A program made the position numbers and the translations under genes. This document shows positions 54,467 through 64,000 of a DNA stretch of 64,000 bases, piece after piece; position 1 is the stretch's first letter; each line of letters opens with the position of its first letter. Source of the DNA: Thermus antranikianii DSM 12462 (GTDB lineage Bacteria; Deinococcota; Deinococci; Deinococcales; Thermaceae). A model generated the notes under the pieces. The model ran no database searches. It was not told the DNA's origin and saw only the letters and a list, made by a program, of their open reading frames with translations. The stretch is taken from positions 160,650 through 224,649 of the forward strand of contig NZ_AUIW01000003.1 of the NCBI RefSeq assembly GCF_000423905.1, written 5' to 3'.

Positions 54467-54939
54467 CACTCCTCCCCACCCTTCCGCAGGCGTTCCACAT
54501 CCTGCTTGGTCTTAAGCTGCCTGAGGGCCTCCATGGTGGCGTAAGCAATGTTGATGGGGTTGCGGCTCCCCAGCTCCTTGGTGAGGATATCCGTGATCCC
54601 GGCAAGCTCGAGGATGGCCCGGGGCACTGCCCCTGCGATCACCCCCGTGCCCGGTGCAGCGGGCTTCAGGAGGATCTTGGAGGCCCCGTACTTCACCTCG
54701 ATCTCGTGGGGAATGGTGCCGTTTTGGATGGGCACCTCCACCATGTTGCGACGGGCGTAGTACCCTGCCTTCTGCACCGCCAAAGGCACCTCCTTGGCCT
54801 TGCCCAGGCCCAGGCCCACCCGGCCTTGCCGGTCACCCACCACCACCAAGGCTCCGAAGCGGAAGCGGCGGCCACCCTGGTAGGTCTTGGCGGTACGCCG
54901 CACCAGGATCATCTTTTCTTCAAAGTCGGTCTCGGGCAT
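54466..54939 (-). CDS. rpsE: 30S ribosomal protein S5
   Basis: S5 guards decoding accuracy with S4. It has 157 residues: [20 protein letters not shown], the [20 protein letters not shown] strand-loop and [18 protein letters not shown]. It lies between rplR and rpmD. Confidence 0.98.
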   Translation of the reverse strand: MPETDFEEKMILVRRTAKTYQGGRRFRFGALVVVGDRQGRVGLGLGKAKEVPLAVQKAGYYARRNMVEVPIQNGTIPHEIEVKYGASKILLKPAAPGTGVIAGAVPRAILELAGITDILTKELGSRNPINIAYATMEALRQLKTKQDVERLRKGGEE

Positions 54940-54960
54940 GCTTCCTCCTCGCTAAACGAC

Positions 54961-55299
54961 CTAGAACTCCAGGCCCCCCTCTCTGGCCCCCTCCGCCAGA
55001 GCCTTTACCCGGCCGTGGTACTTGTAGGGACCGCGGTCAAAAGCCACCTTGGTGATCCCCAATGCCTTGGCCTTCTCCGCCAGGGCCCGCCCCACCTGCC
55101 GGGCTACCTCGGTCTTGTTGCCCTTGAGCTTCAGGGCCAGGCTGGACTCGGCCACCAGGGTATGGCCCTTCTCGTCATCGATGATCTGGGCGTAGATGTG
55201 TTTAAGGCTCCGGAAAACGGATAGACGGAGCCGGCCCGAGCGCTTGATGCGGTTGCGCACCCGGAACTTGCGACGTTCGTATGCGGTAAGCCGTGCCAT
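54961..55299 (-). CDS. rplR: 50S ribosomal protein L18
   Basis: L18 binds 5S rRNA. It has 112 residues: [40 protein letters not shown] and [20 protein letters not shown] near the end. Confidence 0.98.
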   Translation of the reverse strand: MARLTAYERRKFRVRNRIKRSGRLRLSVFRSLKHIYAQIIDDEKGHTLVAESSLALKLKGNKTEVARQVGRALAEKAKALGITKVAFDRGPYKYHGRVKALAEGAREGGLEF

Positions 55300-55307
55300 G
55301 GTTCCCC

Positions 55308-55850
55308 CTACTTCTTGGCCCCGGCCTTGCCGGGCTTAAGGCGGACGGGCTCGCCCGCGTAGTAAATGCCCTTCTCGTGGTAGGCGCTGGGCTTCTTGAT
55401 GGCGCGAAGGTTGGCGGCCACCTGGCCCACCTTCTGCTTGTCTATACCCAGAACACGGATCCTGGTAGGCTCGGGCACCTCAAAGGTTATGCCCTCCGGA
55501 GGCTCCACCACCACGGGGTGGCTAAAGCCCACGGTGAGCTCCACCGCCCGTCCAGCAAGCCGGGCCCGATAGCCGATGCCCTTGATGAGGAGCTCCTTCA
55601 CGTACCCCTCGGAAACCCCCTTGATGGCATTGGCGATGAGGGTCCGGGTGAGGCCGTGCAGGCTCTTGTGCCGGCGCTCATCCGAAGGCCGCTCCACCCG
55701 CACCACCCCTCCCTCCACCACCACCCGCATCTCCGGGGAGATGGGCACGGAAAGCTCACCCTTGGGGCCTTTAACCTTGACGAGCCCCGGGGCCACCTCC
55801 ACAGTGACCCCCTTGGGCAAGGGAATGGGAAGCCGGCCAATCCTAGACAT
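55308..55850 (-). CDS. rplF: 50S ribosomal protein L6
   Basis: L6 supports the factor-binding site. It has 180 residues in two similar domains: [40 protein letters not shown] and the end signature PEPYKGKGIRY-like [23 protein letters not shown] 55850 shares bases with the rpsH stop. Confidence 0.98.
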   Translation of the reverse strand: MSRIGRLPIPLPKGVTVEVAPGLVKVKGPKGELSVPISPEMRVVVEGGVVRVERPSDERRHKSLHGLTRTLIANAIKGVSEGYVKELLIKGIGYRARLAGRAVELTVGFSHPVVVEPPEGITFEVPEPTRIRVLGIDKQKVGQVAANLRAIKKPSAYHEKGIYYAGEPVRLKPGKAGAKK

Positions 55851-56266
55851 CACCACACCTCGCAGATAAGCTCCCCACCCACGCCTAAACGCCGGGCCTC
55901 CCGGTCGGTAAGGACGCCCTTGGGCGTGGACAGAATGGCAATCCCCAGGCCACGGCGCACCCGGGGAATCTCCTTGACCCCCACGTACACCCGCCGCCCT
56001 GGACGGCTGATGCGACGGATGTGGTTGATCACCTGTTCGGGCCGGGGATCAGGACCCTGACGCCTTGGCCCGTACTTCAGGTAAATGCGCAGAACGGGCT
56101 TGCCATCCACCTCCACCCGCTCGTACCCCTTAATGAAGCCCTCCCGCGCCAGGATCTTGAGGATCTCCTCCTTAAAGCGGGAGGCGGGTACCTCGGTACT
56201 CTCCTTGTAGACCCGGGTGGCATTCCTGATCCGGGTCAGCATGTCGGCAATGGGGTCCGTCAACAT
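55850..56266 (-). CDS. rpsH: 30S ribosomal protein S8
   Basis: S8 binds the central domain of 16S rRNA and in E. coli also represses the spc operon. It has 138 residues: [40 protein letters not shown] and [20 protein letters not shown]. Confidence 0.98.
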   Translation of the reverse strand: MLTDPIADMLTRIRNATRVYKESTEVPASRFKEEILKILAREGFIKGYERVEVDGKPVLRIYLKYGPRRQGPDPRPEQVINHIRRISRPGRRVYVGVKEIPRVRRGLGIAILSTPKGVLTDREARRLGVGGELICEVW

Positions 56267-56305
56267 TTCCGCTCTCCTTTTACCTCACTCCTGGACCATG
56301 CGGTC

Positions 56306-56323
56306 TCGAGGGAACCCCCTCGA
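56306..56323 (-). other. Hairpin between rpsZ and rpsH
   Basis: TCGAGGG-ggtt-CCCTCGA is a perfect 7-base stem in the 68-base gap before rpsH. No T tract follows. It may stabilise the mRNA or bind a protein; the S8 target known from E. coli lies elsewhere (at rplE). Confidence 0.4.
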
Positions 56324-56334
56324 CCAGCCACGGC

Positions 56335-56520
56335 CTACCAGCTGGCCTTCCTTACCCCAGGAAGCTGCCCCCTGTGGGCCAGCTCCCTAAGGCAAATCCG
56401 GCAGAGCCCAAAGTAGCGGTACACGCTCCTGGCCCTCCCACAGCGCATGCAACGGGTGTAAGCCCGCACCTTGAACTTAGGGGTACGCTTGGCCTTTTCG
56501 ATCAACGCCTTTCTCGCCAT
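56335..56520 (-). CDS. rpsZ: 30S ribosomal protein S14, zinc type
   Basis: The 61-residue short form of S14 has the zinc pairs in [20 protein letters not shown] and [20 protein letters not shown]. It lies between rplE and rpsH. Confidence 0.98.
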   Translation of the reverse strand: MARKALIEKAKRTPKFKVRAYTRCMRCGRARSVYRYFGLCRICLRELAHRGQLPGVRKASW

Positions 56521-56527
56521 GCTCGCC

Positions 56528-57076
56528 TCACTTACGGAAGGGGAAGCCCAGAAGCTCCAAAAGGGCCCTGGCCTCCTCGTCGGTCCGGGCGGTGGTGACC
56601 ACCGCGATGTCCATCCCCCGAAGGGCGTCCACCATATCGTAGGTGATCTCCGGGAAGATGAGCTGCTCCCTCAAGCCCAGGTTGTAGTTGCCGCGGCCAT
56701 CAAAGCTATTCGGGTTCACCCCGCGGAAGTCGCGGATGCGGGGAAGGGCCACGGAAAGCAGCTTCTCCAGGAAGATCCACATCCGGTCACCCCGCAGGGT
56801 AACCTTAAGGCCGATGGGCATCCCCTTGCGGAGCTTGAAGTTGGAGATGGACTTCTTGGCCCGGGTTATAGCCGGCTTTTGGCCAGTGATAAGGGCAAGC
56901 TCCTGGGAAGCCTTCTCCAGGATGCGGGCATCCTCCTTGGCCTCCCCCAGCCCCTGGTTGATCACCACCTTCTCCAGCCGGGGAACCTCCCAGATGTTCC
57001 GGTAGCCGAAGCGCCGGATGAGCTCGGGCCGTACCTCCTCGTAGTACTTTCTCTTCAGCGCAACCTCTAGCGGCAT
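56528..57076 (-). CDS. rplE: 50S ribosomal protein L5
   Basis: L5 binds 5S rRNA and touches the P-site tRNA. It has 182 residues: [60 protein letters not shown] and [23 protein letters not shown] 57076 is used; earlier in-frame starts lie in rplX. Confidence 0.98.
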   Translation of the reverse strand: MPLEVALKRKYYEEVRPELIRRFGYRNIWEVPRLEKVVINQGLGEAKEDARILEKASQELALITGQKPAITRAKKSISNFKLRKGMPIGLKVTLRGDRMWIFLEKLLSVALPRIRDFRGVNPNSFDGRGNYNLGLREQLIFPEITYDMVDALRGMDIAVVTTARTDEEARALLELLGFPFRK

Positions 57077-57077
57077 C

Positions 57078-57410
57078 TCATCCCTCCACGTCCAAAGCCC
57101 CACCACACTTGGCGCACACCCGGATCTTGCGGCCATTTTCCAGGAACTTCTTACGCACCCGGGTGGGCTTGCCACAGGCAGGACAAATGGGGCGCACCTT
57201 AGAGGCATGCAGAGGAGCCTCCTGCTCCACAAAGCCGCCCTGGGGGTACTGGGGGCTTACCCGCACCGCTTTCTTAACGATGTTCACCCCCTCCACGATG
57301 ACCGCCCCCTTTTTGGGCAGCACCGCCTTCACCTTGCCCACCCGGCCCTTGTACTTGCCGGAGGCCACCAAAACCGTGTCCCCCTTTTTCACATGTACCT
57401 TGGCCCGCAT
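57078..57410 (-). CDS. rplX: 50S ribosomal protein L24 with zinc ribbon
   Basis: L24 starts 50S assembly. It has 110 residues: a KOW domain ([20 protein letters not shown]), [20 protein letters not shown] and a C-terminal ribbon with [20 protein letters not shown] and VCAKCGG, the four-Cys form. Confidence 0.97.
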   Translation of the reverse strand: MRAKVHVKKGDTVLVASGKYKGRVGKVKAVLPKKGAVIVEGVNIVKKAVRVSPQYPQGGFVEQEAPLHASKVRPICPACGKPTRVRKKFLENGRKIRVCAKCGGALDVEG

Positions 57411-57778
57411 TAGAGCACCTCCGGCGCCAGGGAGACGATCTTCATGAAACCCTTCTCCCGGAGTTCCCGCGCCACGGGACCAAAGACCCTGGTCCCTCGA
57501 GGCTCTAGCTGGTTGTTGATGATAACCGCAGCGTTGTCGTCAAAGCGGATGGCGGAACCATCCGGACGCTTGACCTCCTTCTTGGTGCGCACCACCACCG
57601 CCTTCACCACGTCGCCTTCCTTCACCGCCCCCCGGGGAATGGCCTCCTTAACGCTGGCCACGATGATGTCCCCCACGGTGGCGTACTTGGCGTTGGAGCC
57701 CTTAAGCACACGGATGCACATGATCTTACGGGCCCCGGTGTTATCGGCCACCTCCAAGTAGGTCTGGGGCTGGATCAT
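57410..57778 (-). CDS. rplN: 50S ribosomal protein L14
   Basis: L14 lies at the subunit interface. It has 122 residues: [40 protein letters not shown] and [20 protein letters not shown]. Confidence 0.98.
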   Translation of the reverse strand: MIQPQTYLEVADNTGARKIMCIRVLKGSNAKYATVGDIIVASVKEAIPRGAVKEGDVVKAVVVRTKKEVKRPDGSAIRFDDNAAVIINNQLEPRGTRVFGPVARELREKGFMKIVSLAPEVL

Positions 57779-58092
57779 GCCTTACCTCCCCGTTTGGAAA
57801 GGCTTGCGTAGTTCTGCTTACGCACCAGATACTTCTCCACCAGGTCCAGCCTGCCTTCCTCCACCAAGCGCAAGACCCTAAAGCGCTTGCGCTTGGAAAT
57901 GGGGCGGGACTCGATGATTTCCACCACGTCCCCCACCTTGTACTTCTCCTCGGGGTCGTGGGCCAGGTATTTTTTGGAGCGCTTGATCACCTTGCCGTAG
58001 AGGGGGTGGGGAAACTGGCGCTCCACCAACACCGTGACAGTCTTCTGCATCTTGTCGCTCACCACCACCCCGGTCAGCACCTTCTTAGGCAT
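57775..58092 (-). CDS. rpsQ: 30S ribosomal protein S17
   Basis: S17 is an OB-fold 16S binder. It has 105 residues: [40 protein letters not shown], and the longer C-terminal tail typical of Thermus ([16 protein letters not shown]). ATGA overlap with rplN. Confidence 0.97.
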   Translation of the reverse strand: MPKKVLTGVVVSDKMQKTVTVLVERQFPHPLYGKVIKRSKKYLAHDPEEKYKVGDVVEIIESRPISKRKRFRVLRLVEEGRLDLVEKYLVRKQNYASLSKRGGKA

Positions 58093-58282
58093 TGGCCCTC
58101 CTCTTCTCGTTAAGGATCGTGAGGAGCCGGGCGATGAGGCGCCTGGTCTCCCGAATCCTGTGGTTCTGGGAAAGCTGGCCGATAGAAGCTTGGAAGCGCA
58201 GCTCCATCAGCTCCCGCTTTTTCTCCCGAACCAGCTTCTCGATCTCACTGGGAGAGAGCTTACGGATCTCACTGGGCTTCAT
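58085..58282 (-). CDS. rpmC: 50S ribosomal protein L29
   Basis: L29 sits near the exit tunnel. It is a 65-residue helical pair: [43 protein letters not shown] 58282 is spaced better from AGGAGG than the ATG at 58291; both lie within the rplP 3' end. Confidence 0.95.
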   Translation of the reverse strand: MKPSEIRKLSPSEIEKLVREKKRELMELRFQASIGQLSQNHRIRETRRLIARLLTILNEKRRANA

Positions 58283-58694
58283 CGTAGGCATCCCTCCTCA
58301 CGATCTTGGTCTTGATGGGAAGCTTGTGGCCAGCAATGCGCAAGGCCTCGAGGGCCTGATCCTCCGGGACACCTGCCACCTCGAACATCACCCGGCCCGG
58401 CTTCACCACCGCCACGTACCCCTCCACGTTGCCCTTACCCTTACCCATTCGCACCTCGAGGGGCTTCTTGGTGTAGGGCTTATCGGGGAAGATGCGGATG
58501 AAGATCTTGCCCCCGCGGCGGAAATGGCGCACCATAGCCACACGGGCCGCCTCAATCTGCTGGGAGGTGATCCAGGCGGGCTCCATGGCCACCAGGCCGA
58601 AGTCCCCGAAGGCCACATAATCGCCGCCCTTGGTCGCCCCCTTTAGGCGGCCCCGCTGCTGCTTGCGGTACTTCATGCGCCTGGGCATCAACAT
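58269..58694 (-). CDS. rplP: 50S ribosomal protein L16
   Basis: L16 helps position A-site tRNA. It has 141 residues: [40 protein letters not shown] and [20 protein letters not shown]. Confidence 0.98.
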   Translation of the reverse strand: MLMPRRMKYRKQQRGRLKGATKGGDYVAFGDFGLVAMEPAWITSQQIEAARVAMVRHFRRGGKIFIRIFPDKPYTKKPLEVRMGKGKGNVEGYVAVVKPGRVMFEVAGVPEDQALEALRIAGHKLPIKTKIVRRDAYDEAQ

Positions 58695-58697
58695 GAC

Positions 58698-59417
58698 CTA
58701 CTCCTCCTTCTTCACGCGGACCGCTGGGCGGCGGCGGCGGGGCTTTTCCTCTCCCTTCGGCCCCTCGGGGCGGGCCTTGGGCTTCTGGCCGCCGATCACC
58801 TCGCCCAGGAACACGTAGGCCTTGACCCCCAGCACCCCATAGGTGGTGCGGGCCAAAGCGAAACCGTAGTCTATGTTAGCACGAAGGGTGTGGAGGGGCA
58901 CCCGGCCCTCGGCCGCCCACTCCGTGCGGGCCTGCTCGGCGCCGCCGATACGGCCGGAGACGATCACCTTAGCCCCCTTGGCCCCCGCTTCCATGATCCG
59001 CTGCACCGCTTGCTTGATGGCCCGGCGCACAGCAAATCGGCGTTCGATCTGCTCCGCCACCCGCTGGGCCACCAAGGGAGCGGAGAGGTTGGGGTTTTGT
59101 ATCTCCTGGACGTTCAGGGCCACATTCTTGCCGGTGAGCTGGGAAAGGGTATCCCTTAGGACCTTGATCTTCTCCCCACCTCGGCCGATGACCACGCCGG
59201 GCTTGGCCACATGCACGGTCACGGCCACGTTGTCTGCGGCCCGTTCGATGTCGATGCGGGCCAGGCCCGCGGGGTAGAGTTCCTTGGTAAGGAGCTCGCG
59301 AATCTTCAGGTCCTCCGCCAGGAGGTGGCGGTACTGCTTCTTGCCCGCATACCAACGGGACTCCCAGTCCCGGGTGATGCCGAGCCTGAACCCAATAGGG
59401 TGGATCTTATTTCCCAT
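58698..59417 (-). CDS. rpsC: 30S ribosomal protein S3
   Basis: S3 forms part of the mRNA entry helicase. It has 239 residues: [22 protein letters not shown] domain [20 protein letters not shown] and C-terminal [20 protein letters not shown], with a basic tail. Confidence 0.98.
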   Translation of the reverse strand: MGNKIHPIGFRLGITRDWESRWYAGKKQYRHLLAEDLKIRELLTKELYPAGLARIDIERAADNVAVTVHVAKPGVVIGRGGEKIKVLRDTLSQLTGKNVALNVQEIQNPNLSAPLVAQRVAEQIERRFAVRRAIKQAVQRIMEAGAKGAKVIVSGRIGGAEQARTEWAAEGRVPLHTLRANIDYGFALARTTYGVLGVKAYVFLGEVIGGQKPKARPEGPKGEEKPRRRRPAVRVKKEE

Positions 59418-59748
59418 GCTTCTCCCCCAAGATCACCGTGATGTGACTGGTCCTCTTCTTGATGATGTCCGCCCGGCCCCGGGCCCGGGGGAGCACCCTC
59501 TTCAAAGCAGGCCCCTCGTCCACGTAGGCCGCCTTTACGAAAAGCCGGTCCTCAAGCATGTTATGGTTGTTGACCGCATTGGCCACGGCGGACTCCAACA
59601 CCTTGGCCACGTAGTAGGCCCCCCGCTTAGGGGTGTAGCGCAGGATGGCGCGGGCCTCCTCGAGGCTCTTCCCCCGGATCAGGTCCACCACCAGCCGGAC
59701 CTTCCTGGGGGAGATGCGCACGTAACGGGCAATGGCTTTCGCTTCCAT
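59407..59748 (-). CDS. rplV: 50S ribosomal protein L22
   Basis: L22 reaches into the exit tunnel by a beta hairpin. It has 113 residues: [40 protein letters not shown] and [20 protein letters not shown]. Overlaps rpsC by 11 bases. Confidence 0.98.
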   Translation of the reverse strand: MEAKAIARYVRISPRKVRLVVDLIRGKSLEEARAILRYTPKRGAYYVAKVLESAVANAVNNHNMLEDRLFVKAAYVDEGPALKRVLPRARGRADIIKKRTSHITVILGEKHGK

Positions 59749-59750
59749 GG

Positions 59751-60035
<285 letters not shown>

Positions 60036-60040
60036 TCACC

Positions 60041-60868
60041 TCACTTCCTGCGGGCGATGATGAAGCGGCTCGAGGGCTTCCGCCGCTTCCGGGTCTTAAG
60101 ACCCTTGGTCTGCCAGCCCCAAGGGGAAGCCGGGGGGCGGCCCCTGGGTGCCCGGCCCTCACCACCGCCGTGGGGGTGGTCCACCGGGTTCATGGCGGCA
60201 CCGCGCACATGGGGCTTGCGGCCCAGCCAGCGGGTGCGCCCCGCCTTGCCCAAGACAATGTTCTTGTGGTCGGCGTTGCCCACAGTCCCGATGGTGGCGT
60301 AGCACTCCCCATGCACCTTCCTAAGCTCCCCTGAGGGCAGGCGCAGGATCACGTAATCCCCTTCCCGGCCCTGAATCTGAGCCCCGGTGCCAGCAGAGCG
60401 GGCCAGCTTGGCCCCCTTCTTGGGCTCCAGCTCCACCGCATGAACCACGGTACCCACGGGGATGAAGCGGAGGGGAAGGGCGTTGCCCACCTGGATGGGA
60501 GCATCGGGTCCCGCCACCACCTGCTGGCCCACCTGCAGGCCCTCAGGGGCAATGATGTAACGCTTCTCCCCGTCGGCGTAGTGCAGAAGGGCGATGCGGG
60601 CGGAGCGGTTGGGATCGTATTCGATAGCCGCCACCTTGGCGGGAATGCCCACCTTGTCCCACCGCTTGAAGTCAATGATGCGGTAAAGCCGCTTGTGGCC
60701 GCCCCCCCGGAAGCGAACCGTGATGCGGCCTTGGTTGTTGCGCCCCCCGGTCTTCTTCAGGGGCTTGACCAAAGACTTCTCCGGCTCGGTCTTGGTGATC
60801 TCGGAGAAGTCCGCCACCGTCATGAAACGGCGGCTTGGAGTGTAGGGTTTGAACTTCTTGACTGCCAT
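60041..60868 (-). CDS. rplB: 50S ribosomal protein L2
   Basis: L2 is essential for peptidyl-transferase assembly. It has 275 residues: [40 protein letters not shown] and the conserved [20 protein letters not shown] with its key His near 229. Confidence 0.98.
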   Translation of the reverse strand: MAVKKFKPYTPSRRFMTVADFSEITKTEPEKSLVKPLKKTGGRNNQGRITVRFRGGGHKRLYRIIDFKRWDKVGIPAKVAAIEYDPNRSARIALLHYADGEKRYIIAPEGLQVGQQVVAGPDAPIQVGNALPLRFIPVGTVVHAVELEPKKGAKLARSAGTGAQIQGREGDYVILRLPSGELRKVHGECYATIGTVGNADHKNIVLGKAGRTRWLGRKPHVRGAAMNPVDHPHGGGEGRAPRGRPPASPWGWQTKGLKTRKRRKPSSRFIIARRK

Positions 60869-60881
60869 CCTCGCCTCCCTT

Positions 60882-60911
60882 GCCGGATCGGGGCCGGGCC
60901 CCCCTCCCGGC
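60882..60911 (-). other. GC-rich hairpin between rplW and rplB
   Basis: An outer GCCGG/CCGGC stem encloses the near-palindrome GGGGCCGGGCCCC in the 49-base gap, the only notable spacer in the S10 segment. It has no T tract; it may modulate mRNA processing. Confidence 0.35.
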
Positions 60912-60917
60912 TTAGGT

Positions 60918-61208
60918 TTAGATGAGGCCCTCCAAGGCCTCGATCTTCTGCCCGGCGGCCACCTGCACGATGGCCTTCTTGCGGTCGGGGCGCTTACCCA
61001 GATAGCGGCCCAGACGCTTCTTCTTGCCCCGTACCGTCACGGTGTTCACCTTCACCACCTTGACCTTAAAGGCCTCCTCCACGGCGTTTTTAATCTCCGT
61101 CTTAGTAGCCTTGGGGTGGACCCAGAAGGTGTACTTGCCTTGGGCAAAACCCGCATAGGCCTTCTCGGAAAGCACCGGGGCTAGGATCACATCAAAAGCA
61201 GTCTTCAT
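60918..61208 (-). CDS. rplW: 50S ribosomal protein L23
   Basis: L23 is the docking site for SRP and trigger factor at the tunnel exit. It has 96 residues: [40 protein letters not shown] and [24 protein letters not shown] overlap with rplD. Confidence 0.98.
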   Translation of the reverse strand: MKTAFDVILAPVLSEKAYAGFAQGKYTFWVHPKATKTEIKNAVEEAFKVKVVKVNTVTVRGKKKRLGRYLGKRPDRKKAIVQVAAGQKIEALEGLI

Positions 61209-61837
61209 GCCTCACCCCCCACGCGAGCCTGGAAAGCCTCCCAAGCCGCCATATCCATAACCAGGCGCTCGGTGCGCAGGATGTCGTAGACGTTTAACCC
61301 CTCCGGTGCCAGGGTCACCACCCAAGGCAGGTTCCGGGCAGCCCGGCGCACCAGCTCGCTGGCCGTGACCAGGAGGACGCTTTCCGAGCCGTCCAGCCCC
61401 GCAGCCCTAGCCCAGGCCAGAAACTCCTTGGTCTTGCCGTTAACCCCAGCGAAGTCCTCCACCAGAAGGAGCTTGCCCTCCCTGGCCCGATCGGCCACGG
61501 CCATGGCCAACCCCGCCTGCCGCACCTTTTTGGGCAGGGTGTAGCTGTAATCCCGGGGCTTGGGGCCAAAGACTACCCCCCCTCCCACGAAAATGGGAGC
61601 CCCGATATCGCCATGGCGGGCCCGTCCCGTGTGCTTCTGGGGGTAGATTTTGCGGCCAGAATAGGCCACCTCGCCCCGGGTCTTGGTGCTGGCTGTGCCG
61701 CGCCGCCGTTTAGCCAGCTGCCAGCGCACCACCTCCCAAAGGAGATGGGGGTTAACCTCCTGAGGGAGGTCGGCGGCAAGCTCCCGCTTGCCAGAAGAGG
61801 AGAGAACAGGAATCTGGTACACCATGCCCTCCTTCAC
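61205..61837 (-). CDS. rplD: 50S ribosomal protein L4
   Basis: L4 lines the exit tunnel. It has 210 residues: [20 protein letters not shown], the tunnel loop [20 protein letters not shown] with [20 protein letters not shown], and [20 protein letters not shown]. In E. coli L4 also represses the S10 operon; no such site was recognised here. Confidence 0.98.
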   Translation of the reverse strand: MKEGMVYQIPVLSSSGKRELAADLPQEVNPHLLWEVVRWQLAKRRRGTASTKTRGEVAYSGRKIYPQKHTGRARHGDIGAPIFVGGGVVFGPKPRDYSYTLPKKVRQAGLAMAVADRAREGKLLLVEDFAGVNGKTKEFLAWARAAGLDGSESVLLVTASELVRRAARNLPWVVTLAPEGLNVYDILRTERLVMDMAAWEAFQARVGGEA

Positions 61838-62454
61838 TTGGCCACCTTCTTGGTCTCCCGCACCACCAAAAGACCCCCGTTGGGCCCGGGCACCGCGCCC
61901 TTAACCAGGAGGAGGTTTTCCTCGGGAATGACGTCCACCACCTCGAGGTTCATCACCGTGACCCGCTCGGCCCCGTAGCGACCAGCCATCTTCTTGCCCT
62001 TATAGACCCGGCCCGGGGTCTTGCGGTTCCCGATGGACCCGGGGTGGCGGTGGATCTTGTGGGCACCGTGGGAATCGGGGCCGCCGGCAAAGTTCCAGCG
62101 CTTCATCACCCCCGCCGTACCCCGCCCCTTGGAGGTGCCGGTCACGTCCACCCGCTCGCCGGCCTTAAAGATCTCCACGGTTACTACGTCGCCCTCAGGG
62201 TTGAAGTCGCGGATCTCCTTCAAGATGCGCACCGGACCCACCCCGGCCCGGGCAAAATGCCCCTTCATGGGTCGGTTGACCCGCTTGGGATTCTGGGGCA
62301 GAAAGCCCAGCTGGACCGCCGTGTACCCGTCTTTCTCCGGGGTCCGACGCTGGACCACAGGGCAGGGCCCAGCCAGGATCACGGTGACGGGAATGGCCCG
62401 GTCCTCCCGGTAAATCCGGGTCATGCCCACCTTCATGCCCAGGATGCCCTTCAT
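61834..62454 (-). CDS. rplC: 50S ribosomal protein L3
   Basis: L3 reaches to the peptidyl-transferase centre. It has 206 residues: [40 protein letters not shown] and the end [22 protein letters not shown] overlaps at both ends. Confidence 0.98.
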   Translation of the reverse strand: MKGILGMKVGMTRIYREDRAIPVTVILAGPCPVVQRRTPEKDGYTAVQLGFLPQNPKRVNRPMKGHFARAGVGPVRILKEIRDFNPEGDVVTVEIFKAGERVDVTGTSKGRGTAGVMKRWNFAGGPDSHGAHKIHRHPGSIGNRKTPGRVYKGKKMAGRYGAERVTVMNLEVVDVIPEENLLLVKGAVPGPNGGLLVVRETKKVAK

Positions 62455-62768
62455 TTGCCACCCCCCACGGTCTTGATCTCGATCTCCACCCCGGTGGGCA
62501 GGTCCAGGGACATGAGGCTCTCGATGGTCTTGCGGTTGGGGTTCAGGATGTCCACCAGGCGGTGGTGGGTGCGAAGCTCAAAGTGCTCTCGGGAGTCCTT
62601 GTGCTTGAAAGGACCCCGGATCACGGTGAAGCGCCGCACCCGGGTGGGCAAAGGCACGGGACCTGAGACCTGGGCCCCAGAACGCCGGGCGGCCTCCACG
62701 ATCTTCTGGGCCGAGGCGTCCAGGGTCTTATGGTCAAAGCCCCGTAGCTTGATGCGGATCTTGGGCAT
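62451..62768 (-). CDS. rpsJ: 30S ribosomal protein S10 (NusE)
   Basis: S10 is part of the 30S head and of antitermination complexes. It has 105 residues: [40 protein letters not shown] and [20 protein letters not shown]. It starts 11 bases after tuf. Confidence 0.98.
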   Translation of the reverse strand: MPKIRIKLRGFDHKTLDASAQKIVEAARRSGAQVSGPVPLPTRVRRFTVIRGPFKHKDSREHFELRTHHRLVDILNPNRKTIESLMSLDLPTGVEIEIKTVGGGK

Positions 62769-62779
62769 GCTTCACCACC

Positions 62780-64000
<1,221 letters not shown>

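Overview
The window is a chromosomal segment from a Thermus species. The very GC-rich coding with G/C third positions, the ribosomal proteins closely resembling those of T. thermophilus, the paired glutamate dehydrogenase genes, the Rex repressor, the bacillithiol enzyme BshC and the futalosine-pathway enzyme MqnD all fit this genus. The species cannot be settled from the sequence alone. No tRNA, rRNA or CRISPR array was recognised, and no gap longer than about 300 bases lacks a gene or element.

Layout. 1-2652: the end of PEP synthase, then a hemolysin III gene broken by a decayed IS607-type transposon (serine recombinase TnpA plus frameshifted TnpB) that carries small palindromic repeats. 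2653-6660: an OmpR/histidine-kinase pair facing a five-gene minus-strand operon. That operon ends in a DUF2089 regulator and has a consensus promoter with overlapping palindromes. 6677-10345: heme genes (hemX-like, hemA, hemD), a carboxymuconolactone-decarboxylase-like protein and a HAD protein. 10431-11566: an exported YceI protein and an exported intradiol-dioxygenase-like protein. 11579-19462: purine synthesis, with purB, then purC-purS-purQ-HAD-purL-purF in a tightly overlapping operon. 19887-23910: glyA, recN and a GAF-GGDEF diguanylate cyclase. 23894-27132 (minus): marC, argR, coaBC, rpoZ, gmk. 27226-28653: a GH13 amylase-type enzyme. 28650-37067 (minus): an alkyltransferase-like DNA-binding protein, SpoIID-like protein, bshC, a Crp-type regulator, mqnD, a large methyltransferase-TPR-DUF2325 fusion and a deoxyhypusine-synthase-like protein. 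37130-42681 (minus): a MoaD-like protein, a VapB-like antitoxin with an internally deleted VapC remnant, a 2-hydroxyacid dehydrogenase, a GNAT acetyltransferase, gdhB, gdhA and a polyprenyl diphosphate synthase. 42721-47935: a lipoprotein, rex, SPOR and TPR envelope proteins, HNH nuclease, EamA transporter and a membrane coiled-coil protein. 47997-64000 (minus): a continuous ribosomal supercluster from tuf through S10, spc and alpha genes to rplQ.

Points that stand out. (1) The 4798-6610 operon contains three adjacent proteins that share one short helical module, which suggests a self-interacting regulator/effector set; no function is assigned here. (2) At least twelve genes have a TANNNT -10 hexamer only 6-8 bases before the start codon, the pattern expected for leaderless mRNAs. 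(3) Several enzymes have replaced catalytic residues: GdhA (Lys to Ala), the MGMT-like protein (Cys to Ala), CoaBC (clamp Cys to Ala) and two HAD proteins (Asp+2 to Gly or Trp). (4) A 37-codon VapC remnant remains in frame beside its antitoxin. (5) The IS607 element has repeats inserted in frame in tnpA and a 28-base insertion in tnpB.
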